DNA of 64,000 nt, from positions 248,001-312,000 of the forward strand of contig NKIN01000001.1 of the NCBI GenBank assembly GCA_002255905.1, read 5' to 3'. Position numbers and translations under genes: made by a program. The DNA is from Burkholderiales bacterium PBB1 (GTDB lineage: Bacteria; Pseudomonadota; Gammaproteobacteria; Burkholderiales; Burkholderiaceae_C). Of the stretch, positions 61,593 to 64,000 are shown in pieces (position 1 is the first letter of the stretch; each line of letters starts with the position of its first letter). Below the pieces are notes generated by a model. That model was given only the letters and a program-made list of their open reading frames with translations. It searched no databases and had not been told where the DNA came from.

Positions 61593-63548
61593 ATGACGAT
61601 CCCATCCTCACCCCGTAAGCCAACGACGTTGTTGACCGTTCCTGCTTCGGTCGCCGCGTTGTGCGCCGCGTTGCTCGCAGCGTGCGCCCCCATCTCCGCG
61701 CAACCGGTCGGCAGCAGCCCCGGCTACGCCGTCTCCACGGCCGATGGCGCCCAGGGCACGGCACCCAGCCGCGCGGGGCGCCTGTCCGAAGTGGTGGGGC
61801 AGGTCTGGCTGTACAGCCCCGAGCAGCGCGAATGGGTGAGTGCCGAGCGCAACCGGCCCCTGACCACCGGCGACCGCCTGTCCACCGACCGGTCGGCGCG
61901 TGCCGAGGTGCGTGTCGGCTCGACCGTGGTGCGGCTGGATGGCGACACCGAACTCGAGGTGTTGAACCTCGATGACGACAGCTTGCAGCTGCAACTGCAT
62001 CGCGGTGCGGCGCAGATTCAGCTGCGCGACAGCGAGTGGGCGCAGCAGTTCGTGCTGACCACCGAAGAAGGTCGTTTCCGCACCGATCGGCCGGGTGTCT
62101 ACCGTTTCGACCGCATCGGCAGCCGAACCCAGGCCACCGCGCTGAGCGGCCAGCTTTTCTACGAAGGTCAGCAGCAGGCGCTGACCGTCGAGACCGGCCA
62201 GCGCGCCGAGTTCCTGTTCGATGGCAATGGCCGGGCGCAGTACGCCATCGTCGAGCCCAAGCGCGATGCCTTCGCGGCGTGGAACAACGAGCGCGACCGC
62301 ATCGATCGCCAGGCCTCGATCTCGCAGCGCTACGTGTCGCCCGAGATGACCGGTGCCGAAGAGCTCGACCGCTATGGCCGCTGGGAAGAAGACCCCGAGT
62401 ACGGGCCGCTGTGGATGCCGAGCGGCGTGGCCCCCGGCTGGGCACCCTACACGACCGGCCGCTGGGCCTGGGTGCAGCCCTGGGGCTGGACCTGGGTCGA
62501 TGTCGCCCCCTGGGGTTTCGCACCGTTCCACTATGGCCGCTGGGTACAGCGCGGGCCGTACTGGGCCTGGTCGCCCGGCCGCTACGTGGCGCGGCCCGTC
62601 TATTCCCCGGCGCTGGTCGGGTGGGTCGGTGGGCCGCCGGTGTATCGCCCGGGCGTCACCATCGACATCTCGATCGGTGTGGGCGGCCGGCGCAACTGGT
62701 ATCCACTCACCCCGCGCGACCGTTACGTGCCGACCTACCGAAGCAACCCGCGCTACGAGCGCGAGTGGAGTCGGCCGCAGCCTCGGGATCGTGACCGTGA
62801 TCATGGCCGCGACCGCGACGAGCGACCCCCGGTCTACGCACCGCCGCAGCCGCGCACCGATCGGGGCGGGTTCGATCGAGGGGGCAATCCACCGCCAAGG
62901 TTCGAGGGTCGACCCGGCGATGCGAGACCTGACCGCCGCGATCTCGGGCGTCCGGACGACCGCAATGACCGCAACGATCGCAATGACCGGAACGAGCGAG
63001 GCGATCGAGGTGACAGAGGTGATCGAGGCGGTCGGGACGACCCTCGTCGCGATGGTGCCACCGCACCGGCCCAGGCCGCGCCCGTCACAGCGCCGCCGCG
63101 CGAACAGCCTGGCCGCCCGGAGCCCATCGTCAGGCCTTCGACTCCGTTCCCTGCAGCACCTGCGATCGTGAACAACGGTGACGGTGGACAGGAGCGAGGC
63201 CGCCCGTCGCGCGACGATCCACGCCGCCCGGACCGCGACCGCGATGTCCGGCCGACGGCACCTGCGGCCCCGGTGGCACCGGCCGCTCCGGTGGCACCTG
63301 CCGCCCCACCGGTGCTCGCCCCACCCGCGCCTCGCCCCGCGCCGCGGGATGACGACAGGCGCAGCCGCGTGAACGAGGAGGTCCGTCAGCCGATGGACCG
63401 CTCAGGCGACGGGCGGTACGGCGGTGCTGCGCGCAATGACCGCGGCGACCGGCCGGATCGCCCCGATCGGGGCAATCGGGACAACAACCGAGACAACGGC
63501 CGCGACAACAACCGCGGCGATCGCCCCGATCCGCGCAACGGAAATTAG
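61593..63548 (+). CDS. FecR/DUF6600 protein with Arg/Asp/Asn/Gly-rich tail
   Basis: 651 residues. Signal peptide with a possible lipobox (LLAAC, about residue 31). Residues 60-200 resemble a FecR-type domain ([35 protein letters not shown]). Residues 260-345 are Trp/Tyr/Gly-rich with the DUF6600 pattern: [48 protein letters not shown]. After about 385 the chain is disordered: charged Arg/Asp/Asn/Gly repeats, then Ala/Pro, then charge again. Such proteins are envelope-located; function is unknown. Codon use follows its neighbours. Confidence 0.9.
   Translation: MTIPSSPRKPTTLLTVPASVAALCAALLAACAPISAQPVGSSPGYAVSTADGAQGTAPSRAGRLSEVVGQVWLYSPEQREWVSAERNRPLTTGDRLSTDRSARAEVRVGSTVVRLDGDTELEVLNLDDDSLQLQLHRGAAQIQLRDSEWAQQFVLTTEEGRFRTDRPGVYRFDRIGSRTQATALSGQLFYEGQQQALTVETGQRAEFLFDGNGRAQYAIVEPKRDAFAAWNNERDRIDRQASISQRYVSPEMTGAEELDRYGRWEEDPEYGPLWMPSGVAPGWAPYTTGRWAWVQPWGWTWVDVAPWGFAPFHYGRWVQRGPYWAWSPGRYVARPVYSPALVGWVGGPPVYRPGVTIDISIGVGGRRNWYPLTPRDRYVPTYRSNPRYEREWSRPQPRDRDRDHGRDRDERPPVYAPPQPRTDRGGFDRGGNPPPRFEGRPGDARPDRRDLGRPDDRNDRNDRNDRNERGDRGDRGDRGGRDDPRRDGATAPAQAAPVTAPPREQPGRPEPIVRPSTPFPAAPAIVNNGDGGQERGRPSRDDPRRPDRDRDVRPTAPAAPVAPAAPVAPAAPPVLAPPAPRPAPRDDDRRSRVNEEVRQPMDRSGDGRYGGAARNDRGDRPDRPDRGNRDNNRDNGRDNNRGDRPDPRNGN
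62960..63037 (+). repeat. 9-bp tandem repeat encoding RND/RGD triplets
   Basis: About eight to nine copies of degenerate 9-nt units code for DRN, then DRG ([20 protein letters not shown]). The third bases vary, so selection has kept the protein repeat. A similar Arg/Asp/Asn/Gly run ends the protein at about 63,430-63,545. Confidence 0.75.
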
Positions 63549-63599
63549 AGTGGTGCGCTGATCTGTTCTGTCCTTTGAGAGGCTCTTTCGGAAGGGAGC

Positions 63600-64000
63600 T
63601 CAGTGGGCTGTGGCCGCCACAGAGAAACGCTGCACCACCGCGGTCAGGTCCGCTGCCTGTCGACGCAGGCTTTCCGCTGCTGCCGCGCTCTCTTCGACCA
63701 GGGCCGCGTTCTGCTGCGTCACCGTGTCCAGATGCGTCACCGCTTCGCCCACTTGCGTAATCCCCAGAGTCTGCTGCCCGGCGGCGCTCGCGATTTCACC
63801 GATCAGCTGATTGACGCGCTGCGCCCCGCTCACGATGTTGGCCATGCTGTCACCAGCGGAGCTCGCCTGCTGCGTGCCCAGACTCACCTTGGCCACGCTA
63901 TCGCTGATCAACGACTTGATTTCCTTGGCTGCCTGCGCAGAACGCTGAGCCAGCGAGCGCACTTCGGTGGCGACCACGGCAAAGCCGCGTCCTTGTTCGC
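63600..64000 (-). CDS. Methyl-accepting chemotaxis protein 3 (C-terminal part, cut by window edge)
   Basis: Only the last about 133 codons lie in the window; the gene continues to the right. The visible part is the second half of the signalling domain: the tip [19 protein letters not shown], then [23 protein letters not shown] and a short tail ending AATAH. It has no xWxxF tether. The sequence is related to, but clearly different from, the shared signalling domain of chemoreceptors 1 and 2. It is convergent with the FecR/DUF6600 gene (51 nt). Confidence 0.95.
   Translation of the reverse strand, partial: EQGRGFAVVATEVRSLAQRSAQAAKEIKSLISDSVAKVSLGTQQASSAGDSMANIVSGAQRVNQLIGEIASAAGQQTLGITQVGEAVTHLDTVTQQNAALVEESAAAAESLRRQAADLTAVVQRFSVAATAH

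Overview
The window looks like a chromosomal segment of a high-GC betaproteobacterium. The best guess is Burkholderiales of the Leptothrix/Rubrivivax/Ideonella type, inferred from GC-rich codon use, the style of the chemoreceptors and the housekeeping genes miaA, def, yigZ and ybbAP. No RNA gene, insertion sequence, CRISPR array or phage gene was seen.

Positions 1-33,695 (minus strand) are a single open reading frame that is still open at the left edge: at least 11,231 codons, roughly 1.1 MDa or more. It encodes a mosaic extracellular protein. From the N-terminus it has: a basic segment with a LEPR-XLL motif; eight paired PPC-like modules interleaved with four LamG-like and two other beta-sandwich domains; about 17 CARDB-like repeats; TIG-like and propeller-like regions; nine He_PIG/cadherin-like repeats; an RHS-like stretch; a dockerin-like pair of calcium loops; Big2/ZU5-like domains; a YVTN-like propeller; an alpha/beta-hydrolase-like domain whose nucleophile is replaced by Gly; and a metzincin-like HEFGHQLGLFDE protease motif. 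The start is non-ATG.

Positions 33,886-53,332 (minus strand, same direction, mostly tightly packed) are a dense signalling cluster. In transcription order it encodes: a MerR-type-HTH/receiver regulator; a periplasmic solute-binding protein and a hybrid kinase with HPt; chemoreceptor 2; a MASE3 hybrid kinase; chemoreceptor 1; CheW; a PAS-PAS-GGDEF-EAL protein; a small unknown; a GAF/PAS hybrid kinase; a second MASE3 hybrid kinase; and then the giant gene. The two chemoreceptors share a block of about 947 bp that appears identical and covers HAMP and the signalling domain, but their ligand domains are unrelated. The layout suggests, but does not prove, that chemosensory, phosphorelay and c-di-GMP inputs are coupled to production or deployment of the giant surface protein.

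Positions 53,389-64,000 are mostly ordinary chromosome on both strands: yigZ-like, a small acidic unknown with a probable TTG start, an HPP/CBS membrane protein, a YbbAP-like ABC exporter, an OmpA-like lipoprotein, miaA, def, a FecR/DUF6600 protein with an Arg/Asp/Asn/Gly-rich tail, and the 3' end of a third chemoreceptor cut by the right edge.
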